DNA of 64,000 nt from contig NZ_CP016779.1 in the NCBI RefSeq assembly GCF_002288305.1, forward strand, positions 868,001 through 932,000, read 5' to 3'. Below, piece after piece: positions 28,953-38,595 of this stretch. The stretch is from Candidatus Nanopelagicus abundans. GTDB lineage: Bacteria; Actinomycetota; Actinomycetes; Nanopelagicales; Nanopelagicaceae. The position numbers were made by a program, and so were the translations under genes. The notes under the pieces were generated by a model. That model did no database searches, was not told where the DNA came from, and worked only from the letters and a program-made list of their open reading frames with translations. Each line of letters opens with the position of its first letter. The first letter of the stretch is position 1.

Positions 28953-28995
28953 AAGAGAGCGCACCACATCTTTCGATGTTTAGGTGCGCTCTCTT
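28953..28995 (-). terminator. Intrinsic terminator after rpmE
   Basis: A 13-base-pair stem (28953-28965 with 28983-28995, gagagcgcacc / ggtgcgctctc) has a loop that itself pairs (acatc/gatgt). On the reverse strand it is followed by a run of Ts (aaaaaa at about 28949-28954 on the plus strand). It lies 8 bases past the rpmE stop. Confidence 0.9.
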
Positions 28996-29003
28996 AAAGA
29001 AAA

Positions 29004-29228
29004 CTACTTAGTGCCGCTCTTGTCAGCCTTTCCAAATCGCTCTTGGAACTTAGCTACACGGCCACCGGTATCAAGAATTCTCTGCTTGCCGGTATAGAAA
29101 GGGTGACATGATGAACAAACTTCAACATATATTGAACCATTTTCTTTGGTACTGCGGGTAGTAAAAACTTCACCGCAACCACAAGTTACTTTGGTTTCAC
29201 CGTACTGTGGATGAATCTCTTTCTTCAT
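29004..29228 (-). CDS. rpmE: 50S ribosomal protein L31
   Basis: The 74-residue L31 carries zinc ligands C17 and C19 (TCGCGEVF) and C37 and C40 ([13 protein letters not shown]), so this is the zinc-containing (C+) form. The ribosome site AAGGAG is 4-5 bases before the ATG. It lies between rho and prfA as in mycobacteria and is followed by a strong terminator. Confidence 0.97.
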   Translation of the reverse strand: MKKEIHPQYGETKVTCGCGEVFTTRSTKENGSIYVEVCSSCHPFYTGKQRILDTGGRVAKFQERFGKADKSGTK

Positions 29229-29245
29229 ATTTCTCCTTGATTATT

Positions 29246-29279
29246 ACTGGATCAAGTTTTTTAAAACTTGTGAACCAGT
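29246..29279 (-). promoter_or_regulatory. Stem-loop in the rpmE leader
   Basis: An 8-base-pair perfect stem caagtttt/aaaacttg (29253-29260 with 29263-29270, 2-base apex so the closing pairs will open) is extended by actgg/ccagt (29246-29250 with 29275-29279). It lies between rho and rpmE, about 18 bases upstream of the rpmE start. No T-run follows on the reverse strand, so a leader structure is more likely than a terminator. Confidence 0.4.
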
Positions 29280-29348
29280 AGGACTAGTGAAGTACTAGAG
29301 GGGTGTAAGAATAACTCTTATCTACAGGTGGGCAAAATTTACGCCTAT

Positions 29349-30965
29349 TTATGCGTCAGCATTCTCTCTATTACTAGAGCTATTTGCTGTTGGGCTATCG
29401 CCACCAGTTGTGGTCTTTTGAATTTGTAATAGGAACTCAACATTTGATTTAGTTCCCTTCATCTTCTCAAGTAATAGTTCTAGTGCTTGTTGTGGCTCTA
29501 GTGCGTGTAGAACACGGCGCAGACGCCAAACAATACTTAATTCTTCAGTTCCCATAAGAATTTCTTCCTTACGAGTACCTGATGCAACAACATCAACGGC
29601 TGGGAAAATGCGCTTATCTGCAAACTTGCGATTAAGAATAAGCTCCATATTTCCAGTTCCTTTAAACTCTTCAAAGATAACTTCATCCATCTTTGAACCA
29701 GTATCAATTAATGCTGTTGCCAAAATAGTTAGTGATCCGCCATTTTCAATATTACGGGCAGCTCCAAAAAACTTCTTTGGTGGATATAGCGCTGCTGAAT
29801 CAACACCGCCAGAAAGAATTCGACCAGAAGCAGGAGCAGCGATGTTATATGCACGCCCTAAACGAGTAATTGAATCAAGTAATACAACTACATCATGACC
29901 TAGCTCTACTAATCTCTTTGCTCGCTCAATAGCAAGTTCTGCAACTGTGGTGTGATCATCAGCTGGTCGATCAAAAGTTGAAGCAATTACCTCACCCTTT
30001 ACCGATCTTTGCATATCTGTTACTTCCTCAGGGCGCTCATCAACTAAGACAACCATTAAGTGACACTCTGGATTATTAGTTGTAATCGCGTTAGCAATTG
30101 CTTGCAAAACCATAGTCTTTCCAGCCTTTGGTGGTGAAACAATTAATCCACGTTGTCCTTTACCAATTGGTGAAATCAAATCAATGATTCTTGTGGTTAG
30201 AACGTTTGGCTCTGTTTCAAGCCGCAATCTGTCTTGCGGATATAACGGAACTAATTTTGAGAATTCAACGCGCTCTTTAGTGGTATCTGGTTCATTACCA
30301 TTTACTGTTTCAACTTTAACTAAAGCACTAAATTTCTCACGGCGCTCACCCTCTTTTGGTTCGCGAACAGATCCAGTAATGACATCACCTTTACGCAGGC
30401 CATATTTTCTAACCTGTTGCAAGGAAACATAAACATCATTAGGTGATGGTAAATATCCACCAGTTCTAATAAACGCAAAGCTATCTAAAATATCAAGTAA
30501 GCCACCTACTGGAAGTAACACATCATCTGGTCCAATTACAATCTCGCGCTCTTCACGTTGACCACGGTCACGATTTCGATCTCGTCCACGATCTCGTCCA
30601 CGATCTCTGCGGTTGTTATCGCGATTACCAAAGCGGCGGTTGTTATCGCTGCGCTCAGCATCGCCATAGCTGTTGCTGGAATTATTTGATGAGTTATCTG
30701 GGCCAGAATCATTGCTATCGGCCTCAGTACTGTTATTTCTACTATTTCGATTATTTTGTCGTTCCATACGACGAGCCTCTCGTTCATTTTTAGCGGCTTC
30801 ACGATTTGCGGCCTGCAGGTCAGCGATAGATTGGACTAACTCTGCTTTCTTAAGAGTGGATGCATCTTCAATACCTAATTGACCAGCTACTTTCTTCAGG
30901 TCACCTAACGCCATATCCACTAACTCAACCGCATCTGCGCGATTGGTGGTTTTCTTTTCTGCCAT
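29349..30965 (-). CDS. rho: Transcription termination factor Rho
   Basis: Rho is the hexameric RNA helicase that ends transcription. The 538-residue protein has the N-terminal helical domain (about residues 12-50), an inserted disordered region at about 60-140, the RNA-binding fold (LDILDSFAFIRTGGYLPSPND), Walker A SPPKAGKTM, Walker B VVVLLDSITRLGRAYN and the Q/R-loop region. Inserts here are common in actinobacteria, but this one is asparagine- and serine-rich before an RDRGRD arginine repeat, rather than the glycine/alanine-rich kind. The repeat is visible in DNA as direct copies of cgatctcgtcca near 30575-30605. Confidence 0.96.
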   Translation of the reverse strand: MAEKKTTNRADAVELVDMALGDLKKVAGQLGIEDASTLKKAELVQSIADLQAANREAAKNEREARRMERQNNRNSRNNSTEADSNDSGPDNSSNNSSNSYGDAERSDNNRRFGNRDNNRRDRGRDRGRDRNRDRGQREEREIVIGPDDVLLPVGGLLDILDSFAFIRTGGYLPSPNDVYVSLQQVRKYGLRKGDVITGSVREPKEGERREKFSALVKVETVNGNEPDTTKERVEFSKLVPLYPQDRLRLETEPNVLTTRIIDLISPIGKGQRGLIVSPPKAGKTMVLQAIANAITTNNPECHLMVVLVDERPEEVTDMQRSVKGEVIASTFDRPADDHTTVAELAIERAKRLVELGHDVVVLLDSITRLGRAYNIAAPASGRILSGGVDSAALYPPKKFFGAARNIENGGSLTILATALIDTGSKMDEVIFEEFKGTGNMELILNRKFADKRIFPAVDVVASGTRKEEILMGTEELSIVWRLRRVLHALEPQQALELLLEKMKGTKSNVEFLLQIQKTTTGGDSPTANSSSNRENADA

Positions 30966-31118
30966 TTATATATTGCCATTCTTTCTTTGATTTTTATTAC
31001 CCGTATACGGGAGCCCCATAAAAAATTAGTTTAATTTTTGGGATTTTTTACTGTTTTATCTGTCGTACTTTCCGACAGGGATAAATCTACCACAACCTAG
31101 ATAGGTATGGAAAATAGG

Positions 31119-32069
31119 CTACTGGGCGCCAGTTTTGGCTATGGCTAATTTCATAGCGGTAAAACCTGGGGCTAGGGATGGAATCTGATCAATCTCATCC
31201 TCACTATTTGCGTATAAAACCATTACTGATGGACCAGCACCAGAAACAACTGCAGCTAAACCAGCACCACGTAATTTCTGCATTAGCGCAATTGTTTTAG
31301 GCATTGCACTTGCGCGGTAACTTTGATGGAGTAAATCCTCAGTTGCATTAAACAATAAATCAGGGCGCTGAGCTAATGCATGAACTAGAAGGGCTGCGCG
31401 AGATGAGTTTAAAACTGCATCTTGATGCGAAATTGTTTCTGGTAATAATTTTCGAGCTTTAGCAGTTGCTAATTGATTATCTGGCACTAACAAAAGAGCC
31501 TTAATTCGATCATCAACCTTTAAACTAACTGCTTTACCAATACTTTTAGTAGCACCGGATGCATCAATTGAGTTCTCAAGCCAAGCAATAGTGGCACCAC
31601 CATAAAATGCTGCAGCTACATTATCTGGATGTCCTTCAAGTTCTGTTGCTAGTGTGATTAAGTCTTCATCACTCATATATTGCTCACCAGTTAAAACTAA
31701 GGATCTTGCAAGAGTTAATCCGCCAACAATTGCGCTAGCAGATGAACCAAGACCGCGACCATGTGGAATCACATTTAAAGCACGAAGTGCTATTCCCTTT
31801 GGTTTGCCTCCCATATGTTCAAAGCCGTGCATCATCGCTTTAATTACTAAATTCTTAGCATCTTTCTTAACTTCATCTGCGCCCTCACCAGTTACATCAA
31901 CATCAAATGTTGGATCATCTAATACTTGAGCGGCGTAGCGATCTCGTAGCTCTAGTGCAATCCCAAAGCAATCAAAACCTGGACCCACATTTGCACTACT
32001 TGCTGGCACACTGACTTGCGCCATAGTGGCTTTAAAAGTTAATCCACTTGATGCTCGCTTAGATGCCAT
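31119..32069 (-). CDS. thrB: Homoserine kinase
   Basis: A GHMP kinase that phosphorylates homoserine for threonine synthesis. The 316-residue protein has the ATP loop GRGLGSSASAIVGG and C-terminal GAGPSVMVLY. It is the last gene of argS-lysA-hom-thrC-thrB and overlaps thrC by 1 base. The 153 bases after it (before rho) contain a tgtcg/cgaca hairpin near 31058-31074 that may end the transcript. Confidence 0.95.
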   Translation of the reverse strand: MASKRASSGLTFKATMAQVSVPASSANVGPGFDCFGIALELRDRYAAQVLDDPTFDVDVTGEGADEVKKDAKNLVIKAMMHGFEHMGGKPKGIALRALNVIPHGRGLGSSASAIVGGLTLARSLVLTGEQYMSDEDLITLATELEGHPDNVAAAFYGGATIAWLENSIDASGATKSIGKAVSLKVDDRIKALLLVPDNQLATAKARKLLPETISHQDAVLNSSRAALLVHALAQRPDLLFNATEDLLHQSYRASAMPKTIALMQKLRGAGLAAVVSGAGPSVMVLYANSEDEIDQIPSLAPGFTAMKLAIAKTGAQ

Positions 32070-33148
32070 TACTTAAGTCCAATTACTTTTGCGGCTTTCT
32101 TCATATCAACTGGAATAACAGTTGGTTTACCACCGCTGTTTAATATCCACTGCACATCCTTTAAACCATTTCCAGTCACTGTTACAACAATTGTTTTACC
32201 CTTAGGTAGCTTCTTTTGCTCTTTCTTCTTTATTAATCCGGCAATACCCGCTGCACTTGATGGCTCAACAAATACTCCTTCTTTTGCCGCCACTAAGCGA
32301 TAAGCACTTAATATTTCTTTATCAGTTACTGAGTCAATTAAACCTTTTGAATCTATCCGAGCAGCGACTGCTTGATCCCAAGATGCTGGGTTACCAATGC
32401 GAATTGCAGTTGCAATTGTCTCTGGATTCTTAACAATTTTGTTTTTAACAATTGGTGCAGCCCCAGCTGCTTGAAAACCCCACATCATTGGTAGGGAGCG
32501 TGACATAAAAGCTTTTTTATACTCTTTATAACCTTTCCAGTAAGCAGTGATATTGCCAGCATTACCAACTGGCATCACATGAATATCAGGAGCGAATCCT
32601 AAAATATCTACAACCTCAAAGGCAGCAGTTTTTTGTCCTTCAATTCGAAATGGGTTAACTGAGTTAACAAGTGCTACTGGATAATTTTCAGATAACTGCT
32701 TAGCAAGAGTTAAACAATCATCAAAGTTTCCTTTAACTTGCAGAAGTGTTGCTCCATGAGCAATTGCTTGGGCAAGTTTTCCCATTGCAATCTTTCCCTC
32801 AGGTACTAATACAACTGGCTGCATCCCAGCTTTAGTTGCATAAGCAGCAGCTGCTGCGCTGGTATTTCCAGTTGATGCACAAATTACTGCTTTAGCACCA
32901 TCTTCTGCAGCTTTTGAAATTGCCATGGTCATGCCACGATCTTTAAATGAACCTGTTGGATTAGTACCTTCAACTTTTAGCCAAATTTCATTACCAAGCA
33001 TTTTTGATAAAACTTCGGCATAAACAAGTGGTGTGCCACCTTCGCGAAGTGAAATAACTGGAGTTTGATCTGTGACCGGTAACCATCTTCGATACTCAGC
33101 AATTACTCCACGCCATTGGTGCGCGCCTCTCTTACCAAATAATCCCAT
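32069..33148 (-). CDS. thrC: Threonine synthase
   Basis: This PLP enzyme converts O-phosphohomoserine to threonine. The 359-residue protein contains the lysine motif [24 protein letters not shown] and the phosphate-binding GNAGN. The length fits the shorter actinobacterial class. It overlaps hom and thrB by 1 base each. Confidence 0.95.
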   Translation of the reverse strand: MGLFGKRGAHQWRGVIAEYRRWLPVTDQTPVISLREGGTPLVYAEVLSKMLGNEIWLKVEGTNPTGSFKDRGMTMAISKAAEDGAKAVICASTGNTSAAAAAYATKAGMQPVVLVPEGKIAMGKLAQAIAHGATLLQVKGNFDDCLTLAKQLSENYPVALVNSVNPFRIEGQKTAAFEVVDILGFAPDIHVMPVGNAGNITAYWKGYKEYKKAFMSRSLPMMWGFQAAGAAPIVKNKIVKNPETIATAIRIGNPASWDQAVAARIDSKGLIDSVTDKEILSAYRLVAAKEGVFVEPSSAAGIAGLIKKKEQKKLPKGKTIVVTVTGNGLKDVQWILNSGGKPTVIPVDMKKAAKVIGLK

Positions 33149-34431
33149 TAGTTAACACCTTCAACTCGAAGCACACTCGCCACATCAGTTACTACAGGTA
33201 GGTTTTTTAGATCCTTAACTGTGGCAGATAAAGATGATTCATTTGAGCTATGAGTCATAACAATTAACTCAGCTTTATCTCCTGCGCCAGTTTGTCTAAC
33301 TGTTTGAATTGAAACCTGATGGGATGCGAATACATGTGCAACTGACTCTAATACACCTGGCTTATCTGCCACATTTAGCCTAATTAAATAACGTGTTTTT
33401 GTCTGACCTATTTGGGCAATCTTAAGATCTGCGTAATCACTTTCTTTTGGCCCAATACCACCATTAACTTTATGTCGGGCAACTGCAACTAAATCTCCTA
33501 ATATTGCACTAGCAGTTGGCGCACCTCCGGCTCCTTTGCCATAAAACATCATCTGCCCAGCAGATTCGGCCTCAACAAAAACTGCATTAAATGAATCACG
33601 AACTGAAGCAAGTGGATGAGTGCGTGATATTAATGCTGGATGAACTCGAACTGAGACAGCTCCTTCTGGAGTTAACTCAGCAATTGCTAATAATTTAATT
33701 ACCATCTCCATAGCTTTTGCTACTTTTACATCCGCTGCAGTTATTTTACTAATTCCCTCACGATAAACATCATTATCAGTTACCCGTGAATGAAATGCTA
33801 AGCCAGCTAAGATCGCAGCCTTTGCAGCTGCATCAAATCCTTCGATATCAGCGCTTGGATCAGATTCAGCAAAGCCCAATGCTTGAGCCTCTTTTAATGC
33901 ATCAGCAAATGCTGCGCCATTCTCATCCATCTTTGTCAAAATATAATTTGTTGTTCCGTTAACAATTCCCATAACTCGAATTACATGATCACCAACTAAT
34001 GACTCACGCAGGGGTCTTAAAATTGGAATTGCACCAGCTACCGCTGCTTCATAATATAAATCAACATTTGCTTTATCGGCAGCGGCATAAAGTTCTGCGC
34101 CATGTTTAGCAAGTAACGCCTTATTTGCAGTTACAACTGATTTACCATTTTTTAATGCAGTTAAAATCAATTCTTTTGCCGGATCTATCCCACCAATAAC
34201 TTCAATTACTAAATCAATTTGCGGATCATTAACTATAGATTTTGCATCATTTGTTAAGAGCGCGGCAGGTATTCCATCGCGCTTTAATTTACTGTCTTTA
34301 ACCGCAATTGATACCAACTCTAAATTAGCCCCTGCTCTAGATGCTAAATCTGATTTATTGGCAATGAGTAGCCGAGCGATCTGGGAGCCAACTACCCCAG
34401 CACCTAGCATGCCTACTTTAAGAGTCTTCAT
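33148..34431 (-). CDS. hom: Homoserine dehydrogenase
   Basis: It reduces aspartate semialdehyde to homoserine. The 427-residue protein has an N-terminal NAD(P) fold ([16 protein letters not shown]), the catalytic-domain segment [12 protein letters not shown] and [14 protein letters not shown], and a C-terminal ACT domain (about residues 350-420) for threonine feedback. It is 18 bases from lysA. A GATACT hexamer 6 bases before the ATG could give a separate start. Confidence 0.95.
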   Translation of the reverse strand: MKTLKVGMLGAGVVGSQIARLLIANKSDLASRAGANLELVSIAVKDSKLKRDGIPAALLTNDAKSIVNDPQIDLVIEVIGGIDPAKELILTALKNGKSVVTANKALLAKHGAELYAAADKANVDLYYEAAVAGAIPILRPLRESLVGDHVIRVMGIVNGTTNYILTKMDENGAAFADALKEAQALGFAESDPSADIEGFDAAAKAAILAGLAFHSRVTDNDVYREGISKITAADVKVAKAMEMVIKLLAIAELTPEGAVSVRVHPALISRTHPLASVRDSFNAVFVEAESAGQMMFYGKGAGGAPTASAILGDLVAVARHKVNGGIGPKESDYADLKIAQIGQTKTRYLIRLNVADKPGVLESVAHVFASHQVSIQTVRQTGAGDKAELIVMTHSSNESSLSATVKDLKNLPVVTDVASVLRVEGVN

Positions 34432-34449
34432 TGGAGAAGTATCTCAAAC

Positions 34450-35823
34450 TTATGAGATCTGCCGTGGCGGCTGATCTACATCTAAATTAAGCAGATCTTG
34501 CTCATTTTCCCTGCGCAAAATTACGCGGGCAGTCCCATTTATCACTGTAATAACTGCAGGCCTTGATATGTGGTTGTAGTTACTAGCCATGCTGCGTCCA
34601 TATGCACCAGTTGCAGGTATAGCAAGTAAATCACCAGCTTTTATATCAGAGGGTAAATTAATATCAGAAATTAAAATATCACCAGTTTCACAATGCTTAC
34701 CGACAACTCTACTTGAGATTAATTTTGCAGTTGAGGTTCGGTTTGCTAAAAAAGCTGAGTAAACAGCGCCGTATAAAGCAGGGCGAATATTCTCACTCAT
34801 CCCACCATCAACTGAGATATAACGTCGCTCTGATCCATTATCTAGTTTTACTGATTTTGTTGTACCAACTAAATAAAGTGTGGTGGTAGTAGGGCCAACA
34901 ATTGCTCGGCCTGGCTCAATTGAAATTCTTGGCAGCGCTAACTTTGCTTTAGCGCACTCAGCCTTAATTACTGAAGCAATAGCAGGTATTACTACATCTG
35001 GTGAGATTGCACTTTCATCTTTTGTATAAGCAATTCCATAGCCGCCGCCAATATTCAACTCTGGCAACTCCTTTGAATATTTATCTCGGAAGGTTGCCAG
35101 CACCGCTACTAGTCGCTGCGCCGCAGCTTTAAAGCCATCGACTTCAAATATCTGTGAGCCGATATGGCAATGAATTCCAGTTAGATTTAAAGAACTTTGC
35201 TCCATACATTTTTTAATTGCCTCATTTGCGGCACCGGATGCAATTGAGAAGCCAAATTTCACATCCTCATGCGCAGTTGAAATGAATTCATGAGTATGTG
35301 CATCAATACCAGGGGTAAGGCGAAGATAAACTTTTTGAGTTTTATTTAGTGATTTAGCAATATCTGAAACTCTAGTTATCTCATCAAATGAGTCAATTAC
35401 AATTGTGCCTACTCCTGCCTTTATTGCAGTAGTTATCTCACTTTCAGATTTATTATTTCCATGAAATTCAATATCACTTGCCGGGAAATCAGCTGCTAAC
35501 GCAACTGCTAATTCACCTGCGCTGCAAACATCAAGACCAAGTTTTAACTCCTTAAGCCATTTTGCAACCTCAACACAAATAAATGATTTTGCAGCGTAGT
35601 AAAGCTGCCCGCCACCAAATGAAGTATCTAGAACTTGCCGCCAGCTTTTCGCTCTTAGGAAAAAATCTGCCTGATCAATCACAAATAATGGTGAGCCAAA
35701 CTCTTTAACTAACTTTTCACCAGAGCAGCCTGCTATTGCTAATACACCACTATTTTCATTCTCACCAGTAAAGGTTAAGTTGCTAGAAAATAATGAGGTT
35801 GGGTATTTAGATTGACTACTCAT
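34450..35823 (-). CDS. lysA: Diaminopimelate decarboxylase
   Basis: It makes lysine from meso-diaminopimelate. The 457-residue fold-type III PLP protein has the Schiff-base lysine in YYAAKSF, HCHIGSQI and the C-terminal GDILISD/GAYGRSMASNYN segments. It shares 1 base with the argS stop, so the two are coupled, as in mycobacteria and corynebacteria. Confidence 0.95.
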   Translation of the reverse strand: MSSQSKYPTSLFSSNLTFTGENENSGVLAIAGCSGEKLVKEFGSPLFVIDQADFFLRAKSWRQVLDTSFGGGQLYYAAKSFICVEVAKWLKELKLGLDVCSAGELAVALAADFPASDIEFHGNNKSESEITTAIKAGVGTIVIDSFDEITRVSDIAKSLNKTQKVYLRLTPGIDAHTHEFISTAHEDVKFGFSIASGAANEAIKKCMEQSSLNLTGIHCHIGSQIFEVDGFKAAAQRLVAVLATFRDKYSKELPELNIGGGYGIAYTKDESAISPDVVIPAIASVIKAECAKAKLALPRISIEPGRAIVGPTTTTLYLVGTTKSVKLDNGSERRYISVDGGMSENIRPALYGAVYSAFLANRTSTAKLISSRVVGKHCETGDILISDINLPSDIKAGDLLAIPATGAYGRSMASNYNHISRPAVITVINGTARVILRRENEQDLLNLDVDQPPRQIS

Positions 35824-37508
35824 TACATCTTCTCCGGGGCGTTAACACCAAGTAAATCTAAACCATTACTGATTACCTGCGCAGTTGCTTGCGATAAAGT
35901 CGCTCTAGCAGAGTTTAAATCACTCACTTTTTCATCACCTAATGGCAAAACTCGACAATCATTATAAAAGCGGTGGTACTGAGCGGCTAGCTCTTCAATA
36001 TATCTTGCAACTCTATGAGGTTGGCGTAATTGGGCAGCTGATAATAAAACTTTAGGATACTGAGCAAGTAAGCCAACAAGTTCACGCTCTCGCTCATGAT
36101 TTAGAAGTTCTGGTGCGTAAAATTTAAGACCATAATTAATACCAAGTTCTTTAGCATTTCTTAGTACCGCACAGATTCGTGCATGAGCATATTGAACATA
36201 ATAAACTGGATTCTCATTAGTATTTTTGCGAAGTAAATCAACATCCATAACCATCGGGGTATCAGTTGGGAATCTAATTAAGGTATAGCGGGCAGCATCT
36301 GTACCAACTTTTTCTACCAACTCTTCTAGGGTAATTATCGTGCCTGCTCTTTTTGAAAGCTTTAATTCAGCACCATCTTCAATAATCTTTACCATCTGCC
36401 CAATTAAAACCTCAACATCTTTTTCCGGATCATCACCTGCACAAGCTGCAAGAGCTTTTATTCTGCCTAAATAACCATGATGATCAGCACCTAACATATA
36501 AATACACAAATTAAATCCGCGTTCTCGCTTGCTAACATAATATGCAGAGTCAGATGCAAAGTATGCAAAGGTTCCATCAGATTTAATCATTACTCGATCT
36601 TTGTCGTCACCAAAATCTGTGGTGCGAAGCCAGATAGCACCCTCTTGCTCAAAAACATGGCCTTCTTTTTTTAATTTATCTAATGAATGATTAAAAAAAT
36701 TATCCTCATAAAGACTGCGCTCAGAAAACCAAGTATCAAAGTGTGTACCAAAGTTATCCAACACTTTGCGTTGCTGCTCTAACTGTAATTTATAGCCAGC
36801 TTGTGTAAATGCTGATATTGATTCACTCTCGGCTAACTGGGTAATTTGTGGATTACTTTTTACAATTTCTTTTGCTAAATCTTCAATATACTCACCGTGA
36901 TAGCCATCTTCAGGGCGAGCCTTACCAAGTGCGGCCGCGCGAAGGGATGCGCCAAATAAATCCATCTGATTTCCACGATCATTAACATAAAACTCACGGC
37001 TTACCTGCGCACCGGCTGCTGCTAATACTCTACCTAATGAATCTCCGACCGCTGCCCACCTGGTATGTCCTAAATGAAGCGGCCCAGTTGGATTTGCGCT
37101 AACAAACTCAAGATTTATTTTCTTACCAACTAGCGTATTTGAAGTTCCAAATTTTTTACCACCAGCAAGAATTTCAGTAACAACTACACCTTGGCTGGCA
37201 CTTTCTAAAGTGATATTAATAAATCCAGGTCCAGCAATATCAACCTTACTAATGCCTGCAGTTGTTAATAGTTTGTTATCAGTTAGAGTTTTAACAATCA
37301 CCTTAGCTATCACCCCAGGTTGCATATTTGCTTCTTTAGCAAGAGCTAATGCAATTGAAGTTGCATAATCACCATGGTCACGATTTTTTGGGCGATCTAA
37401 AATTAATTGTGATGGCACATCGCAAGGAAGTTGGCCTTCACTTTTGGCTATATCCAGCGCCTTAAGGATCACCGCAGCGACCTTACTTTGCACTGATTCT
37501 GCACTCAT
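35823..37508 (-). CDS. argS: Arginyl-tRNA synthetase
   Basis: A class I synthetase of 561 residues. The HIGH motif is HLGH (in NPTGPLHLGHTRWA), the KMSKS-like loop is LKLSKRAG, and the C-terminal all-helical DALR anticodon-binding domain occupies about residues 440-561. It heads the lysine/threonine operon. A TAACCT hexamer ends 7 bases before the ATG, inside an inverted repeat at 37512-37537. Confidence 0.96.
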   Translation of the reverse strand: MSAESVQSKVAAVILKALDIAKSEGQLPCDVPSQLILDRPKNRDHGDYATSIALALAKEANMQPGVIAKVIVKTLTDNKLLTTAGISKVDIAGPGFINITLESASQGVVVTEILAGGKKFGTSNTLVGKKINLEFVSANPTGPLHLGHTRWAAVGDSLGRVLAAAGAQVSREFYVNDRGNQMDLFGASLRAAALGKARPEDGYHGEYIEDLAKEIVKSNPQITQLAESESISAFTQAGYKLQLEQQRKVLDNFGTHFDTWFSERSLYEDNFFNHSLDKLKKEGHVFEQEGAIWLRTTDFGDDKDRVMIKSDGTFAYFASDSAYYVSKRERGFNLCIYMLGADHHGYLGRIKALAACAGDDPEKDVEVLIGQMVKIIEDGAELKLSKRAGTIITLEELVEKVGTDAARYTLIRFPTDTPMVMDVDLLRKNTNENPVYYVQYAHARICAVLRNAKELGINYGLKFYAPELLNHERERELVGLLAQYPKVLLSAAQLRQPHRVARYIEELAAQYHRFYNDCRVLPLGDEKVSDLNSARATLSQATAQVISNGLDLLGVNAPEKM

Positions 37509-37521
37509 TTGAGCAAGGTTA
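37509..37521 (-). promoter_or_regulatory. -10 element TAACCT for argS operon
   Basis: TAACCT (37521-37516, reverse strand) precedes the ATG by 7 bases. It overlaps one arm of the inverted repeat agcaaggt-N10-accttgct. Confidence 0.4.
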
Positions 37522-37537
37522 CCCGTTAGACCTTGCT
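37512..37537. repeat. Inverted repeat over the argS promoter (possible operator)
   Basis: agcaaggt at 37512-37519 and accttgct at 37530-37537 are perfect 8-base complements around a 10-base spacer. They span the -10 of argS. The repeat could be a repressor site or, in a longer transcript, a hairpin abutting the start codon. Confidence 0.4.
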
Positions 37538-37606
37538 AAAGGTCGTTAGTTTTGGTGAGGCGGCCATATACACCGTAATCTTTGCCCCTCACTCAAGTCA
37601 GTAAAT

Positions 37607-37688
37607 GCGGGAGTGGTGAAATGGCAGACACGCAGGTCTTAGGAACCTGTGCTTCGGCGTGTGGGTTCAAGTCCCACCTCCCGCACCA
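37607..37688 (+). tRNA. tRNA-Leu(TAG)
   Basis: Acceptor strands gcgggag and ctcccgc pair fully. The anticodon arm is caggt-cttagga-acctg with anticodon TAG, and the variable region is of class II type. The T arm is gtggg-TTCAAGT-cccac, the discriminator A, and CCA is encoded at 37686-37688. Everything is intact. Confidence 0.95.
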
Positions 37689-37724
37689 GTTGTTTTTACT
37701 TTAAACCTACGGAAGGCTACGGGT

Positions 37725-38543
37725 ATGGCAGATAAAAACTTTCTATCGTGGGTAGGTTTTAAAGGTGAAGATGAAAGTAAACCTGCACCAACACAAAATG
37801 CATTAGAGAGAATTCGCGAATTAGAAAGTCAACTAAACGACCTTAGATCTCGTCGTGACATTACCGGCTTAAGCCGCGAAGAGTTTGAAATATTGGCAAC
37901 TGAAACTGCCATGGCAATGATTAAGTCTGCTCAAGCCCGCGAAGCAAAAGCTAATACAGCAGTGCAACGTCTTGTTAATGAAACAAATAGAAACAGCAAA
38001 GAAAAATTAGAAGCTGCTGAATCTAAAGCTAAAAGTATTCTTACATCTGCTGAGTCACGTGGGCGTAAATACATTTCAGCTGCTGAGGATGATGCTGCTG
38101 ATTTAATCTCAACAGCTGAAGGTGAAGCAGATTCAATTCTTAATGAATCAGCAAGAAATGCTGCTCAAATTACATCTGCTGCTAAGCGAGATGCACAAAA
38201 ATTAGTTGAAAACGCTGGTAGAAGCATTCTTGACTACCGTTCATGGTTATCTTCTGCAATCTCTGAGGCTGAGCGGCTGCACCGTGCTCAAAATTCATCC
38301 CTGAATGCTGCTGAAAATGCTATTCAAGAATCAAGGCAGAAACTAAAATATGCATTTGATCGACTATCTCAACTTCAAATGGATATTAATGCCAACTTAG
38401 ATGCTGAAAATAAGCCAGTGGCAAAAACTTTTGTAGTAGGTGCGGGCAAGAGAGCAGCTGCAGCTGCAGCAAGAAAACAGAAGGCTGCTAATAGCAAAAA
38501 ATCTACAAGTAAGAAGCCTGTAAGTAAGAAAAAGAAGAAGTAA
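37725..38543 (+). CDS. Coiled-coil protein with lysine-rich tail (DivIVA-like layout)
   Basis: The 272-residue protein has a short globular start (NFLSWVGFKG), then long alanine- and glutamate-rich heptads to about residue 225, and a strongly basic tail ending KKPVSKKKKK. No membrane segment is seen. The layout recalls DivIVA/Wag31-type cytoskeletal scaffolds, but the conserved N-terminal DivIVA motif is not clear. The frame is open back into the tRNA-Leu; the ATG at 37725, after cggaagg, is preferred. It stands alone between tRNA-Leu and an acyltransferase gene. The basic tail could contact nucleic acid or membrane. Confidence 0.65.
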   Translation: MADKNFLSWVGFKGEDESKPAPTQNALERIRELESQLNDLRSRRDITGLSREEFEILATETAMAMIKSAQAREAKANTAVQRLVNETNRNSKEKLEAAESKAKSILTSAESRGRKYISAAEDDAADLISTAEGEADSILNESARNAAQITSAAKRDAQKLVENAGRSILDYRSWLSSAISEAERLHRAQNSSLNAAENAIQESRQKLKYAFDRLSQLQMDINANLDAENKPVAKTFVVGAGKRAAAAAARKQKAANSKKSTSKKPVSKKKKK

Positions 38544-38595
38544 CTAAGTTAAGTTTGAGTTAGTAAAGCTAAAACTTTCTGACTAGCTGAAATAT

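Noticed and set aside
30570-30610. Short direct repeats resembling a CRISPR or iteron
   Set aside because: They encode the RDRG repeats inside rho, have no spacers and stay in frame. No CRISPR array was seen anywhere in the window.
37659-37724. Earlier start for the coiled-coil gene
   Set aside because: It would begin inside tRNA-Leu. The first ATG past the tRNA (37725) has a purine-rich site before it.
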